A stretch of 64,000 nt of DNA from Zoogloeaceae bacterium (GTDB lineage: Bacteria; Pseudomonadota; Gammaproteobacteria; Burkholderiales; Rhodocyclaceae), in the NCBI GenBank assembly GCA_024235595.1, contig JACKMC010000014.1, forward strand, positions 38,806-102,805, read 5' to 3'. The translations under genes and the position numbers were made by a program. The notes beneath the pieces were generated by a model. It was not told the origin of the DNA, ran no database searches, and saw nothing but the letters and a program-made list of their open reading frames with translations. Shown in pieces: positions 1 through 8,783 of the stretch (the first letter of the stretch is position 1; each line of letters starts with the position of its first letter).

Positions 1-1106
1 CCCACCAGCAGCTCGGCACCTTCCTGCTTGCCCAGCTCGATGTAGGACAGGATCTTGCTCATCTGCTCGTCCGACGCCTGGGCGCCCATCATGGTTTCGG
101 TGTCGAGCGGATTGCCCTCGGTGATCGCCTTGACGCGGTCGACGCAACGCGCGATGAACTTGTCGTAGATCGATTCCTGAATCAGCGCACGCGACGGGCA
201 GGTGCACACTTCGCCCTGGTTGAAGGCAAACAGCACCAGCCCCTCGATGGCCTTGTCGAAGAAGGCGTCGTCGGCATCCATGATGTCTTCGAAGAAGATG
301 TTGGGCGACTTGCCACCCAGCTCCAGGGTTGCCGGAATCAGGTTGTTGGCGGCGGCCTGGCCGATGAGGCGACCGGTGGAGGTCGAACCGGTGAAGGCGA
401 GCTTGTTGATGCGAGTGCTGTTGGCCAGCGGCACACCCGCTTCGCGGCCGAAACCGTTCACGATGTTGAGGACGCCCGGCGGCAGCAGGTCGGCGATCAG
501 CTCGGCCAGGATCAGGATCGAAACCGGCGTGGATTCGGCGGGCTTGAGCACGACGCAGTTGCCGGCACCGATGGCAGGCGCGAGCTTCCATGCCGCCATG
601 AGGATCGGGAAGTTCCAGGGAATGATCTGTCCGACGACGCCCAGCGGCTCGTGGAAGTGATAGGCGACGGTGTTTTCATCGACCTCGGAGATGCCACCCT
701 CCTGGGCACGCACACAGCCGGCGAAATAGCGGAAATGGTCGACCGCCAGCGGGATGTCGGCGTTCAGGGTCTCGCGGATCGGCTTGCCGTTGTCGACGGT
801 CTCGGCGTAGGCGAGGATCTCGAGGTTCTGCTCGAGGCGGTCGGCGATCTTCAGCAGCACGTTCGAGCGCTCGGTAGCCGAAGTACGGCCCCACTTGTCG
901 GCCGCGGCATGGGCCGCATCCAGTGCGAGCTCGATGTCCTCGGCGCTGGAGCGGGCGACCTTGGTATAGGGCTTGAAGGTGATCGGGGTCGACACGTCGA
1001 AATACTCGCCCTTGACCGGCGCAACAAACTTGCCGCCGATGAAGTTGTCGTACTGCGACTTGAACTGGACCTTGGCACCAGCCTGACCGGGCATTGCGTA
1101 GAGCAT
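1..1106 (-). CDS. NAD-dependent aldehyde dehydrogenase (ExaC/AcoD-like), C-terminus beyond window
   Basis: Oxidises a short or aromatic aldehyde to the carboxylic acid with NAD(P)+. The reverse strand translates as the first ~368 residues of an ALDH-superfamily protein (family length ~506); the rest lies beyond base 1. Visible landmarks are the cofactor-fold segment PWNFP, the general-base segment LELGGKSPN, and the nucleophile segment NQGEVCTCPSR, where the first Cys of CTC is expected to be catalytic. The start is the ATG at 1106, preceded by a GAGGAG ribosome binding site. A sigma-54 promoter match lies about 55 bases upstream, as for the acetaldehyde dehydrogenases of the AcoD/ExaC group. 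The exact aldehyde substrate cannot be told from sequence. Confidence 0.93.
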   Translation of the reverse strand, partial: MLYAMPGQAGAKVQFKSQYDNFIGGKFVAPVKGEYFDVSTPITFKPYTKVARSSAEDIELALDAAHAAADKWGRTSATERSNVLLKIADRLEQNLEILAYAETVDNGKPIRETLNADIPLAVDHFRYFAGCVRAQEGGISEVDENTVAYHFHEPLGVVGQIIPWNFPILMAAWKLAPAIGAGNCVVLKPAESTPVSILILAELIADLLPPGVLNIVNGFGREAGVPLANSTRINKLAFTGSTSTGRLIGQAAANNLIPATLELGGKSPNIFFEDIMDADDAFFDKAIEGLVLFAFNQGEVCTCPSRALIQESIYDKFIARCVDRVKAITEGNPLDTETMMGAQASDEQMSKILSYIELGKQEGAELLV

Positions 1107-1427
1107 TGATGTCTCCTCATGTATTCGATTGACAACGCTTTCTTGCGTTACGACATTCAATGCAGCAGGCATGCCAGATCTCTTCGGCGGCTCACGGAAC
1201 GGGTATTTTTATATGCAGATCAGGGAGTTGAATCTCTGACAAGGGCTTGTCGCGCTGCCCGGGCAGGGCACGGGGTGGCGCGAAACTGCTCCAAAAAAAG
1301 ACACCTGCTCCATGCCCGAACGGAACAGGCGACGCTCCGGCATGCCCGCTGGACACAGACGTCCGCAGCCGCGCGCGATCCGCGGCCATGCCATAATTTG
1401 GCCAATCCAACAGAAGGACCCAAGGAC
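1107..1427. other. Divergent intergenic region, with candidate enhancer palindrome at 1238-1251
   Basis: This 321-base gap separates the divergent aldehyde dehydrogenase and pepP genes. No coding sequence is supported. Besides the sigma-54 site it holds an inverted repeat GACAAG-GG-CTTGTC (1238-1251), about 65-75 bases upstream of the -24/-12 element, a usual position for a bacterial enhancer-binding protein. A CATAAT hexamer at 1390-1395 could serve as -10 for pepP, but no good -35 accompanies it. Confidence 0.45.
1161..1176 (-). promoter_or_regulatory. Sigma-54 (-24/-12) promoter of the aldehyde dehydrogenase gene
   Basis: Read on the minus strand the site is TGGCATGCCTGCTGCA: a GG and a GC separated by exactly 10 bases, matching the RpoN consensus TGGCAC-N5-TTGC. 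Transcription would begin near 1150, giving a ~44-base leader before the start codon with GAGGAG. AcoR-type enhancer-binding proteins drive comparable aldehyde dehydrogenase genes in other betaproteobacteria (established for the family; regulator not in this window). Confidence 0.7.
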
Positions 1428-2756
1428 ATGCGGGACATCGAGCAATTCAGGGCGCGACGTGCCCGCCTGCTGGCGAAGATGACCGCCGGCGGCGGCGGTG
1501 TTGCCGTGATTCCGACGGCGGCCGAAATGGCACGCAATCGCGACTCCCAATTTCCCTACCGCTTCGACAGCTATTTCTACTACCTCACGGGATTTTGCGA
1601 ACCCGAGGCGGTGTTGGTAATGCTTGCGGGCGACGCGCCGCGCTCGATCCTCTTTTGCCGCACCAAGGACGTGGAGCGGGAGATCTGGGACGGCTATCGC
1701 TATGGCCCCGAAGCGGCCTGCGAGGCCTTCGGCATGGACGAGGCGCTGGCGATCGGCGAGCTCGACGCCCACCTGCCCGCCCTGCTGGCGAACCAGCCGA
1801 GCCTGCATTACTCGATGGGGTACGATCGTCACTGGGACCAACGCATCGCCGCAGCTCTTAACGCGGCACGTGCCAACACTCGCAATGGCGTCACCGCCCC
1901 GCACAGCATCCAGGATGTGCGCGCGGAGCTCGACGAGATGCGCCTCATCAAGGACGCCAGCGAGATCGCTACCATGCGCCGTGCCGCCGCAATCTCGAGC
2001 GAAGCGCATCGGCGCGCGATGCAGTCGAGTCGCCCGGGGCGCTTCGAGTACGAGATCGATGCCGAACTCGGCTATGTCTTCCGCCGCAGCGGCAGCCAGG
2101 CGCCCGCCTATTCGTCGATCGTCGCCAGTGGCCCCAACGCCTGTGTGCTGCATTACGTCGAGAACGACAGACGCATGGAAGACGGCGATCTGCTGCTCAT
2201 CGATGCGGGCTGCGAACTCGACGGCTACGCGTCCGACATCACCCGCACATTTCCGGTAAACGGCCGCTTCAGCGGCGCGCAGCGCGACGTCTACCAGCTC
2301 GTCCTGTCCGCTCAGGCCGCAGCCCAGGCGCTGACCGGCCCGGGCCAGCGCTGGAACGCCGGACACGATGCCGCGGTGCGGGTGCTTGCCCAGGGCATGC
2401 TCGACCTGGGCCTGCTCGAAGGCACCCTGGACGGGGTGATCGAGTCAGGCGCCTACCGCCAGTTCTACATGCACCGCACCGGGCACTGGCTGGGCCTGGA
2501 CGTCCATGACGCGGGAGAATACAAGCTTGCCGGGGACTGGCGAATGCTCGAGCCAGGGATGGTGCTGACCATCGAACCCGGCTGCTACATCCGCCCCGCG
2601 GACAAGGTACCGGAAGCATTCTGGAACATCGGCATTCGCATCGAGGACGATGCTCTGGTCACTGCCGAGGGCTGCGAGCTCATCACCGCCGCGGCGCCCA
2701 AGCAGATCGATGAAATCGAGAATCTCATGCGAGCCCACGCCGATGCGGCATCATGA
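1428..2756 (+). CDS. pepP: Xaa-Pro aminopeptidase
   Basis: Cytoplasmic metallopeptidase that removes the N-terminal residue from peptides with proline in position 2. The 442-residue product matches the E. coli PepP length (441). It has the N-terminal creatinase-like domain, then the pita-bread catalytic domain with the dinuclear-metal ligands in LLIDAGCELDGYASDITRTF, the HRTGHWLGLDVHD segment, and the late MVLTIEPG and IRIEDD segments. An upstream in-frame extension exists, but the ATG at 1428 follows a purine-rich AGAAGGACCCAAGG and gives the family-standard N-terminus. The stop overlaps the next gene by 14 bases, the common pepP-ubiH arrangement of proteobacteria. Confidence 0.95.
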   Translation: MRDIEQFRARRARLLAKMTAGGGGVAVIPTAAEMARNRDSQFPYRFDSYFYYLTGFCEPEAVLVMLAGDAPRSILFCRTKDVEREIWDGYRYGPEAACEAFGMDEALAIGELDAHLPALLANQPSLHYSMGYDRHWDQRIAAALNAARANTRNGVTAPHSIQDVRAELDEMRLIKDASEIATMRRAAAISSEAHRRAMQSSRPGRFEYEIDAELGYVFRRSGSQAPAYSSIVASGPNACVLHYVENDRRMEDGDLLLIDAGCELDGYASDITRTFPVNGRFSGAQRDVYQLVLSAQAAAQALTGPGQRWNAGHDAAVRVLAQGMLDLGLLEGTLDGVIESGAYRQFYMHRTGHWLGLDVHDAGEYKLAGDWRMLEPGMVLTIEPGCYIRPADKVPEAFWNIGIRIEDDALVTAEGCELITAAAPKQIDEIENLMRAHADAAS

Positions 2757-3891
2757 TCTGCTGATCGTCGGGGCAGGCCCGGTCGGCCTCGCGCTGGCCC
2801 TCGCACTCAAGGACTGCGGCTACGACATCGCCCTCGCCGACGCCCGCGACCGCCTCGCCGCACGACGCGATCCCCGCGCGCTCGCGCTTTCGCACGGAAG
2901 CCGCCTGACGCTCGAAAGACTCGGCATCTGGGCGGCGCTCAATACCACCCCGATCCACACCATTCACGTCTCCCAGCAAGGCGGCCTCGGCCGCACCGTG
3001 ATCGACCATCGCGATTACGACCAGGCCGCGCTCGGCTATGTGGTCGCCGCCGGCGATCTCGCCGCGGCGCTGGGCGACGCGCTCGAAGCGACGGGCATCC
3101 CCATCCTCGAGAATTGCCAGGTCGGCGCGCTCGCACCGGGCGTTGACGACGTAATCGTCAACCTCGGCGGCGAGCACAGCGGAAACATGCGCGCACGGCT
3201 GGTCGCCTGCGCCGAAGGCGGGATGCAGGACGGCGACCCCGGGATCGTTCGTCACGACTACCATCAACACGCGCTGATCACCCACGCGCGGGCTGCCGGT
3301 GGCCATCGCAACACCGCATACGAACGCTTCACACCCCTCGGCCCCTTGGCGCTGCTCCCCAACCGCGATGGCTTCGCCATCGTCCACACCGTATCTCCGG
3401 AACGGGCCGCGCGGCTGATCGCGCTCGCGGACGACGACTATCTCGTCGAATTGCAGCGTGCGATCGGGCCCCGGCTCAAGCTCACGGCGGTCGAGGCCCG
3501 ACTGCGCTACCCGCTTGGCCTGCGCTATCGGAAGCAGTCGGTCGGCGAGCGCTGTGTGTGGCTGGGCAACGCGGCGCAGACACTTCACCCGGTCGCGGGA
3601 CAGGGGTTCAACCTTGCGCTGCGCGATGTCTGGGCGCTGGTCCGGCAACTGCGCGCGGCTGCCGCAAGCGATCCCGGGGCGCCGGCCTTGCTCATGGACT
3701 ACGCCGCAGGCAGGGGTCTCGACCGCCACGGCACGATCCGCTTCACCGACGGGCTCGTGCGCCTCTTCAGCAACGAATCGGATCTGCTCAGGCACCTTCG
3801 CGGCGCAGGGCTGATGGGGCTGGACATGCTGCCGCCGCTGCGCCATTTCGTGGCCAAACGCATGATGTTCGGCGCACGCGCCTGGCCCTGA
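2743..3891 (+). CDS. ubiH: FAD-dependent ubiquinone biosynthesis hydroxylase, UbiH family
   Basis: Class A flavoprotein monooxygenase expected to hydroxylate the ubiquinone ring. 382 residues. The Rossmann dinucleotide motif GAGPVG is at residues 10-15, and the FAD-ribityl segment GNAAQTLHPVAGQGFNLALRD at about 275-295 is the UbiH/UbiF/VisC signature. The mid-protein DG motif, usually ADG, reads AEG here, a conservative change worth noting. The ATG at 2743 lies inside the pepP end, so the two are translationally coupled. UbiH is favoured over UbiF/UbiI because of the pepP linkage, but paralogues of this family are hard to separate by eye. Confidence 0.85.
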   Translation: MRHHDLLIVGAGPVGLALALALKDCGYDIALADARDRLAARRDPRALALSHGSRLTLERLGIWAALNTTPIHTIHVSQQGGLGRTVIDHRDYDQAALGYVVAAGDLAAALGDALEATGIPILENCQVGALAPGVDDVIVNLGGEHSGNMRARLVACAEGGMQDGDPGIVRHDYHQHALITHARAAGGHRNTAYERFTPLGPLALLPNRDGFAIVHTVSPERAARLIALADDDYLVELQRAIGPRLKLTAVEARLRYPLGLRYRKQSVGERCVWLGNAAQTLHPVAGQGFNLALRDVWALVRQLRAAAASDPGAPALLMDYAAGRGLDRHGTIRFTDGLVRLFSNESDLLRHLRGAGLMGLDMLPPLRHFVAKRMMFGARAWP

Positions 3892-4051
3892 GGCGGAAAC
3901 GTCAGCGGTGCGGGGGCGCGGCGACAGGCCTTCAGGCAGGTACGCCGGGGGCCCGCGCAGTCCGCTACGCGGCCAGCTGCCGTTTGTCGATGAGGGAGAA
4001 CCCCATTCGAAGTCGGTGATTTTCCGACTTATCGACAGCGGCACCATCGGT

Positions 4052-4057
4052 TAGAAT
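4052..4057 (+). promoter_or_regulatory. Candidate -10 element for dusB-fis
   Basis: TAGAAT lies 35 bases before the dusB start in the 201-base gap after ubiH. The best -35 with a 17-base spacer is only TTATCG, so the promoter is weak on sequence grounds. The remainder of the gap (3892-4051) shows no gene. Confidence 0.35.
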
Positions 4058-4092
4058 CCTCGTTTGCCTCGCGTCGCCCTTCCCCATCTCCA

Positions 4093-5115
4093 ATGCAACT
4101 AGCCGGTTTCACATTGCGGAACAACCTGTTTGTGGCGCCCATGGCGGGCGTCACCGACCGGCCGTTCCGCCAGCTCGCCAAGCGCATGGGAGCGGGGCTC
4201 GCGGTCTCCGAGATGGTGACCTCGAACGCATTGCTGTACGCTACCGCGAAGACCCGTCGCCGCACCGACCACAGCGGCGAGCCCGGCCCGATCTCGGTCC
4301 AGATCGCGGGAGCGGACCCGCTGCAGATGGCACAGGCCGCGCGCCTCAACGCGGACCAGGGCGCCCAGATCATCGACATCAACATGGGCTGTCCGGCCAA
4401 GAAGGTCTGCAACGTCGCGGCCGGATCGGCGTTGCTGCGTGACGAAGCCCTGGTTGCCCGAATTCTCGAGGCCGTGGTCGCCGCCGTGCCGCAAACGCCG
4501 GTGACGCTCAAGTTTCGCACCGGCTGGGATCGCGACAGCCGCAACGCCGCGACGATCGCCCGCATCGCCGAATCGTCCGGCATTCGCCTGCTGGCCATTC
4601 ACGGGCGCACCCGCGCCGACCTCTACATGGGTCAGGCCGAGTACGACACCATTGCCGAGGTAAAGACCAGGGTCTCGATCCCGGTGATCGCCAACGGCGA
4701 TATCGACTCGCCGCAAAAGGCACGCGCGGTGCTCGCCCATACCGGAGCGGACGGCCTCATGATCGGCCGCGCGGCGCAGGGCCGCCCCTGGATATTCCGC
4801 GAAATCGAACATTACCTTGCCACTGGCCAGTTGCTCCCACCGCCGCCGGTTGCCGAAATCCATGGCGTCTGCCGCACCCACCTCGCCGACCTCTATGGTT
4901 TCTACGGCGAACAGGCGGGCGTGCGCATCGCCCGCAAACACATCGCCTGGTACACCCGCGGACTTGTCGGCGCGGCGGCCTTCCGCAAACACATGAACCT
5001 TCAGGAAACGGTCGAAGGACAGGTCGCCGCGGTTGACGCGTTCTTTCTCCGCATGGCCGGGGAAGGCTTGCGACTGCGTTACCAGGAAGAATTCCCCGAG
5101 GAACTCGCTGCATGA
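4093..5115 (+). CDS. dusB: tRNA-dihydrouridine synthase B
   Basis: FMN- and NADPH-dependent enzyme that reduces specific uridines in the D-loop of tRNA. 340 residues with the TIM-barrel flavin domain first: VAPMAGVTDRPFR near the N-terminus, EMVTSNAL, the conserved INMGCPAKKVCN with the catalytic Cys at about residue 100, then KFRTGWD, AIHGRTR, and the phosphate-binding segment NGDI followed by GADGLMIGRAAQG. The helical C-terminal tRNA-binding domain carries RKHIAWYTRG. It overlaps fis by four bases (ATGA), the dusB-fis operon conserved from enterics to betaproteobacteria. Confidence 0.97.
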   Translation: MQLAGFTLRNNLFVAPMAGVTDRPFRQLAKRMGAGLAVSEMVTSNALLYATAKTRRRTDHSGEPGPISVQIAGADPLQMAQAARLNADQGAQIIDINMGCPAKKVCNVAAGSALLRDEALVARILEAVVAAVPQTPVTLKFRTGWDRDSRNAATIARIAESSGIRLLAIHGRTRADLYMGQAEYDTIAEVKTRVSIPVIANGDIDSPQKARAVLAHTGADGLMIGRAAQGRPWIFREIEHYLATGQLLPPPPVAEIHGVCRTHLADLYGFYGEQAGVRIARKHIAWYTRGLVGAAAFRKHMNLQETVEGQVAAVDAFFLRMAGEGLRLRYQEEFPEELAA

Positions 5116-5348
5116 CCCGCAACAACGATATCGCCGAATCGGTCAACCGCGTTCTCGACCGCTATTTCCAGGATCTGGATGGCGAGAAGCCAGTTGCAAT
5201 CTACAGTCTGGTAATGAAAAACGCCGAAAAGCCAATGCTCGAGTTCGTACTGCGCCAGGCCAATGGCAACCAGACCATTGCCGCCGAGATGCTGGGCATC
5301 AACCGCAACACCCTGCGGCGCAAGCTCACCGAATACGATCTGCTGTAA
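5112..5348 (+). CDS. fis: Nucleoid-associated DNA-binding protein Fis
   Basis: 78-residue homodimeric DNA-bending protein that activates stable-RNA promoters and shapes chromosome structure. The C-terminal helix-turn-helix is clear: NQTIAAEMLGINRNTLRRKL, ending in the usual TEYDLL-like tail. It lacks the N-terminal beta-hairpin arms of the 98-residue E. coli Fis, the usual short form in betaproteobacteria. The start codon overlaps the dusB stop, so expression depends on the dusB promoter and translational coupling. Confidence 0.95.
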   Translation: MTRNNDIAESVNRVLDRYFQDLDGEKPVAIYSLVMKNAEKPMLEFVLRQANGNQTIAAEMLGINRNTLRRKLTEYDLL

Positions 5349-5384
5349 TCCCGCCATCCAACCGCACTCACTATTTCCCCGCTC

Positions 5385-6956
5385 ATGAAAGCCACCCAAG
5401 CACTGATCAGCGTCTCCGACAAACGCGGCGTCCTCGAATTCGCCCAGGCACTGCACCAACTCGGCGTCAAGCTGCTGTCTACCGGAGGCACCGCCAAATC
5501 ACTGCGCGAGGCAGGCCTCCCGGTCACCGATGTTTCGGAACATACCGGCTTTCCCGAGATGCTCGACGGCCGCGTAAAGACGCTTCACCCGCGCGTGCAC
5601 GGCGGCATTCTCGCGCGGCGCGATCTGCCGGAGCACCTTCAGACCCTTGCCGATCACGACATCCCGCGCATCGATCTGGTGGTCGTCAACCTCTACCCTT
5701 TCCAGCAAACGGTCGCGCGGCCCGACTGCAGCCTCGAAGATGCGATCGAGAACATCGACATCGGCGGTCCTGCGATGGTGCGCGCCGCGGCCAAGAACCA
5801 CGGCTCGGAGGCCGGCGGGGTCGCGGTCGTCACCGACCCCGATGATTACCCGGCGATCGTCGCCGAACTGCAGGCCAACGACGGACGCGTCTCCTACAAG
5901 ACCCGCTTTTCGCTCGCGGCAAAGGCCTTCACCCACACCGCCCGATACGACAGCGCGATCTCCAACCACCTGACGGCACTCTCCGAGGATGGCGGAAAAC
6001 TCACCTACCCGACCCGGCTGCAGCTCGCCTTCGACAAGGTCCAGGACCTGCGCTACGGCGAAAACCCTCACCAGAGCGCCGCGTTCTACCGCGAAACGGA
6101 CGCCACTGCGGGTATTGCGGCCTATACCCAACTGCAGGGCAAGGAGCTGTCCTATAACAACATCGCCGACGCCGACGCGGCATGGGAATGCGTCAAGGCC
6201 TTCGAGCGGATCACCCCGGCCTGCGTCATCGTGAAACATGCCAACCCCTGCGGCGTGGCGCTCGGCGCCAGCCCGCTCGAAGCCTACCAGCGTGCATTCA
6301 AGACCGACCCGACCTCGGCCTTCGGCGGCATCATCGCCTTCAACGCGACCGTGGACCGGAGCGCGGCCGAGGCGGTCAGCACCCAGTTCCTCGAACTGTT
6401 GATTGCCCCTGCCTACACCGAGGAAGCGCTCGAACTGCTCAAGGCCAAGGCCAATGTGCGCGTCCTCACGGTGCCGCTCGGCGAGGTGCGCCAGACCGAC
6501 TTCAAGCGAGTCGGTGGCGGGCTGCTGGTGCAGAGCGCGGACTTCGCCCCGATCAGCGCCGCCGACCTCAAGCTGGTCACCAAGCGCGCACCGAGCGAAC
6601 AGGAACTCGGCGACCTGCTGTTCGCCTGGCGGGTCGCCAAGTATGTGAAATCGAACGCTATCGTGTATTGCAAGGACGGCATGACCGTCGGCGTCGGCGC
6701 GGGCCAGATGAGCCGCGTCGACTCGGCCCGCATCGCCAGGATCAAGGCGGAAAACGCCGGCCTCTCCATCGGCGGATGCGTGGTCGCCTCGGATGCGTTC
6801 TTCCCCTTCCGCGATGGCCTCGACGTGCTCGCCGAAGCCGGCGCCACCGCGGTGATCCAGCCGGGCGGCTCAATGCGCGACGCGGAAGTGATCGCCGCCG
6901 CGGACGAACACGGCCTGGCCATGGTGCTGACCGGATTCCGCCACTTCCGTCACTGA
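5385..6956 (+). CDS. purH: Bifunctional AICAR transformylase / IMP cyclohydrolase
   Basis: Catalyses the last two steps of de novo IMP synthesis: formylation of AICAR from 10-formyl-THF, then ring closure. 523 residues, the normal length. The N-terminal MGS-like cyclohydrolase domain shows SVSDKRGV, STGGTA and GRVKTLHPRVHGG. The transformylase domain has the KHANPCGVA segment with the catalytic Lys-His pair, SAFGGIIAFN, and the terminal PGGSMRD. It lies 36 bases after fis and 67 bases before purD, so fis, purH and purD may share transcription. Confidence 0.97.
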   Translation: MKATQALISVSDKRGVLEFAQALHQLGVKLLSTGGTAKSLREAGLPVTDVSEHTGFPEMLDGRVKTLHPRVHGGILARRDLPEHLQTLADHDIPRIDLVVVNLYPFQQTVARPDCSLEDAIENIDIGGPAMVRAAAKNHGSEAGGVAVVTDPDDYPAIVAELQANDGRVSYKTRFSLAAKAFTHTARYDSAISNHLTALSEDGGKLTYPTRLQLAFDKVQDLRYGENPHQSAAFYRETDATAGIAAYTQLQGKELSYNNIADADAAWECVKAFERITPACVIVKHANPCGVALGASPLEAYQRAFKTDPTSAFGGIIAFNATVDRSAAEAVSTQFLELLIAPAYTEEALELLKAKANVRVLTVPLGEVRQTDFKRVGGGLLVQSADFAPISAADLKLVTKRAPSEQELGDLLFAWRVAKYVKSNAIVYCKDGMTVGVGAGQMSRVDSARIARIKAENAGLSIGGCVVASDAFFPFRDGLDVLAEAGATAVIQPGGSMRDAEVIAAADEHGLAMVLTGFRHFRH

Positions 6957-7023
6957 TGGCACCCCGCGCCCCCGGGGCCGTCACCGGCCCGCGCGCCACC
7001 AACAATCGACCAGGCAAGGCATC

Positions 7024-8295
7024 ATGAAAATTCTCGTCATTGGATCCGGCGGTCGCGAACACGCACTGGCCTGGAAACTCTCCCGCTCAGCGCGGGTTCA
7101 CAAAGTGCTCGTCGCACCGGGCAATCCAGGCACGGCACGCGAGCTGGGCGTCGAGAATGTCCCCGTAACGGATATCGCCGGGCTCGTCGAGCTGGCGCGA
7201 AACGAAGCCGTGGGGCTCACCGTGGTCGGCCCCGAAGCGCCCCTCGCCGAGGGCGTAGTCGACGCGTTCCGCGCAGCCGGACTGCCGATCTTCGGACCAT
7301 CCAGGGCCGCCGCACAGCTCGAATCCTCCAAGGACTTCGCCAAACAGTTTCTCGTCCGTCATGGGATCCCGACCGCGAAGTACCAGACCTTCGCAGATGC
7401 CGCCAGCGCGCATGCCTATCTGGACGCGGAGGGCGCGCCAATCGTCATCAAGGCCGATGGGCTCGCGGCAGGCAAGGGCGTGGTCGTCGCGATGAGCCTC
7501 GAGCAGGCTCACCAGGCGGTCGACATGATGCTGGTCGACAACCGCATGGGCGGTGCAGGCGCCCGCGTCGTGATCGAGGAGTTCATGCAGGGCGAGGAAG
7601 CCAGCTTCATCGTCATGGCCGACGGTCGCAATGCGCTCGCCCTCGCCACCTCTCAGGATCACAAACGCCTCGAGGATGGCGACCAGGGTCCGAACACCGG
7701 CGGCATGGGCGCCTACTCGCCGGCCCCGGTGGTCACGCCCGAGGTCCATGCGCGGGTCATGCGCGAAGTGATCATGCCAACGCTCAACGGCATGGCAGCG
7801 GACGGAATCCCTTACTCCGGTTTTCTTTACGCCGGTCTGATGATCGATCCCGAGGGGCGTCCTCGGGTGGTCGAATTCAACTGCCGCATGGGCGACCCCG
7901 AGACCCAGCCGATCATGATGCGCCTCAAGACGGATCTGGTCGAACTTCTGGAGGCCGCAATCGCCGGCAAGCTCGACAACGCCGAGGCCGAGTGGGACAG
8001 GCGCTTCGCCCTGGGTGTCGTAATCGCTGCGGCGGGTTATCCCGAAAACCCGCGCAAGGGCGACCAGATCATCGGCCTCCCCGACGCCGAAGTCGAAGAT
8101 GTACACGTCTTCCATGCCGGAACGGCCGACGTCGAAGGAAAGATCGTCACCAACGGTGGCCGCGTCTTGTGTGTGACGGCACTGGGCGACAATGTCAAGA
8201 CGGCCCAGAAGCTGGCCTATGCAACCGCTGACAAGATCGAGTTTGCGGGCAAGCAATACCGCCGCGACATCGGATATCGGGCGATCAGGCGCTGA
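7024..8295 (+). CDS. purD: Phosphoribosylamine--glycine ligase (GAR synthetase)
   Basis: ATP-grasp enzyme joining glycine to 5-phosphoribosylamine, the second step of purine synthesis. 423 residues. The N-terminal segment VIGSGGREHAL is diagnostic, followed by GPSRAAAQLESSK, the ATP-grasp loop VIKADGLAAGKGV, the SQDHKR and GPNTGGMGAYSP segments, and EFNCRMGDPETQ in the metal-binding site. It stands directly downstream of purH, as in many betaproteobacteria. A GATCAG-GCG-CTGATC hairpin (8283-8297) spans its stop codon, without a U-tract. Confidence 0.97.
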   Translation: MKILVIGSGGREHALAWKLSRSARVHKVLVAPGNPGTARELGVENVPVTDIAGLVELARNEAVGLTVVGPEAPLAEGVVDAFRAAGLPIFGPSRAAAQLESSKDFAKQFLVRHGIPTAKYQTFADAASAHAYLDAEGAPIVIKADGLAAGKGVVVAMSLEQAHQAVDMMLVDNRMGGAGARVVIEEFMQGEEASFIVMADGRNALALATSQDHKRLEDGDQGPNTGGMGAYSPAPVVTPEVHARVMREVIMPTLNGMAADGIPYSGFLYAGLMIDPEGRPRVVEFNCRMGDPETQPIMMRLKTDLVELLEAAIAGKLDNAEAEWDRRFALGVVIAAAGYPENPRKGDQIIGLPDAEVEDVHVFHAGTADVEGKIVTNGGRVLCVTALGDNVKTAQKLAYATADKIEFAGKQYRRDIGYRAIRR

Positions 8296-8441
8296 TCGAC
8301 GACCAGATTGCGCAGTTGCGACCTAAATTCACAAGCTACCGCCCCACAACACCCCCCGAGCGGGGCAAACCACGGGGATTGCAGTGTATTCTGCCGTCGT
8401 GAGCCCGCATCCCGCGGGTCTGACTATCCGAGGAGGTCAAT

Positions 8442-8774
8442 ATGTCCCTGAAATTCGAACTGACCAAGAGCGAAAAAGGCGAGTTTTACTTCAAGCTGAT
8501 CAACGCCGATGGTGGCACCCTGGTCCGCAGTGAGGGCTACAACGCCAAGGCAAGTGCTACCAACGGTATCGAATCGGTACGCAAGAACTCCACCGAAGAC
8601 GGACGCTACGAACTCAAGGAAGCAAGCGACGGTCGCCCGTTCTTCAACCTCAAGGCGTCCAACGGGCAGGTGGTCGGCACCAGCCCGATGTTCAAGGATG
8701 CTGCCGCCCGCGATGCAGCAATTGCAGCGATGAAGTCGGGCGCCGGCGCGGCCAAGGTCGACGACAAGTCCTGA
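8442..8774 (+). CDS. YegP-family (DUF1508) protein with two repeat units
   Basis: 110-residue cytoplasmic protein made of two tandem copies of the ~48-residue YegP/DUF1508 unit: the first runs from KFELTKSEKGEFYFKL, the second from GRYELKEASDGRPFFNL. Each unit contains the family pattern F-x-L-(K)-A-x-N-G-x-x-(V/L) and a following alpha-helix; the tail is Ala/Lys-rich. The biochemical role of the family is unknown. Translation starts behind a near-perfect GAGGAGGTCAAT ribosome site, so the protein may be abundant. hemF follows after nine bases and is probably co-transcribed. The 146-base gap before the gene shows no other feature. Confidence 0.85.
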   Translation: MSLKFELTKSEKGEFYFKLINADGGTLVRSEGYNAKASATNGIESVRKNSTEDGRYELKEASDGRPFFNLKASNGQVVGTSPMFKDAAARDAAIAAMKSGAGAAKVDDKS

Positions 8775-8783
8775 TTCGCAGAC

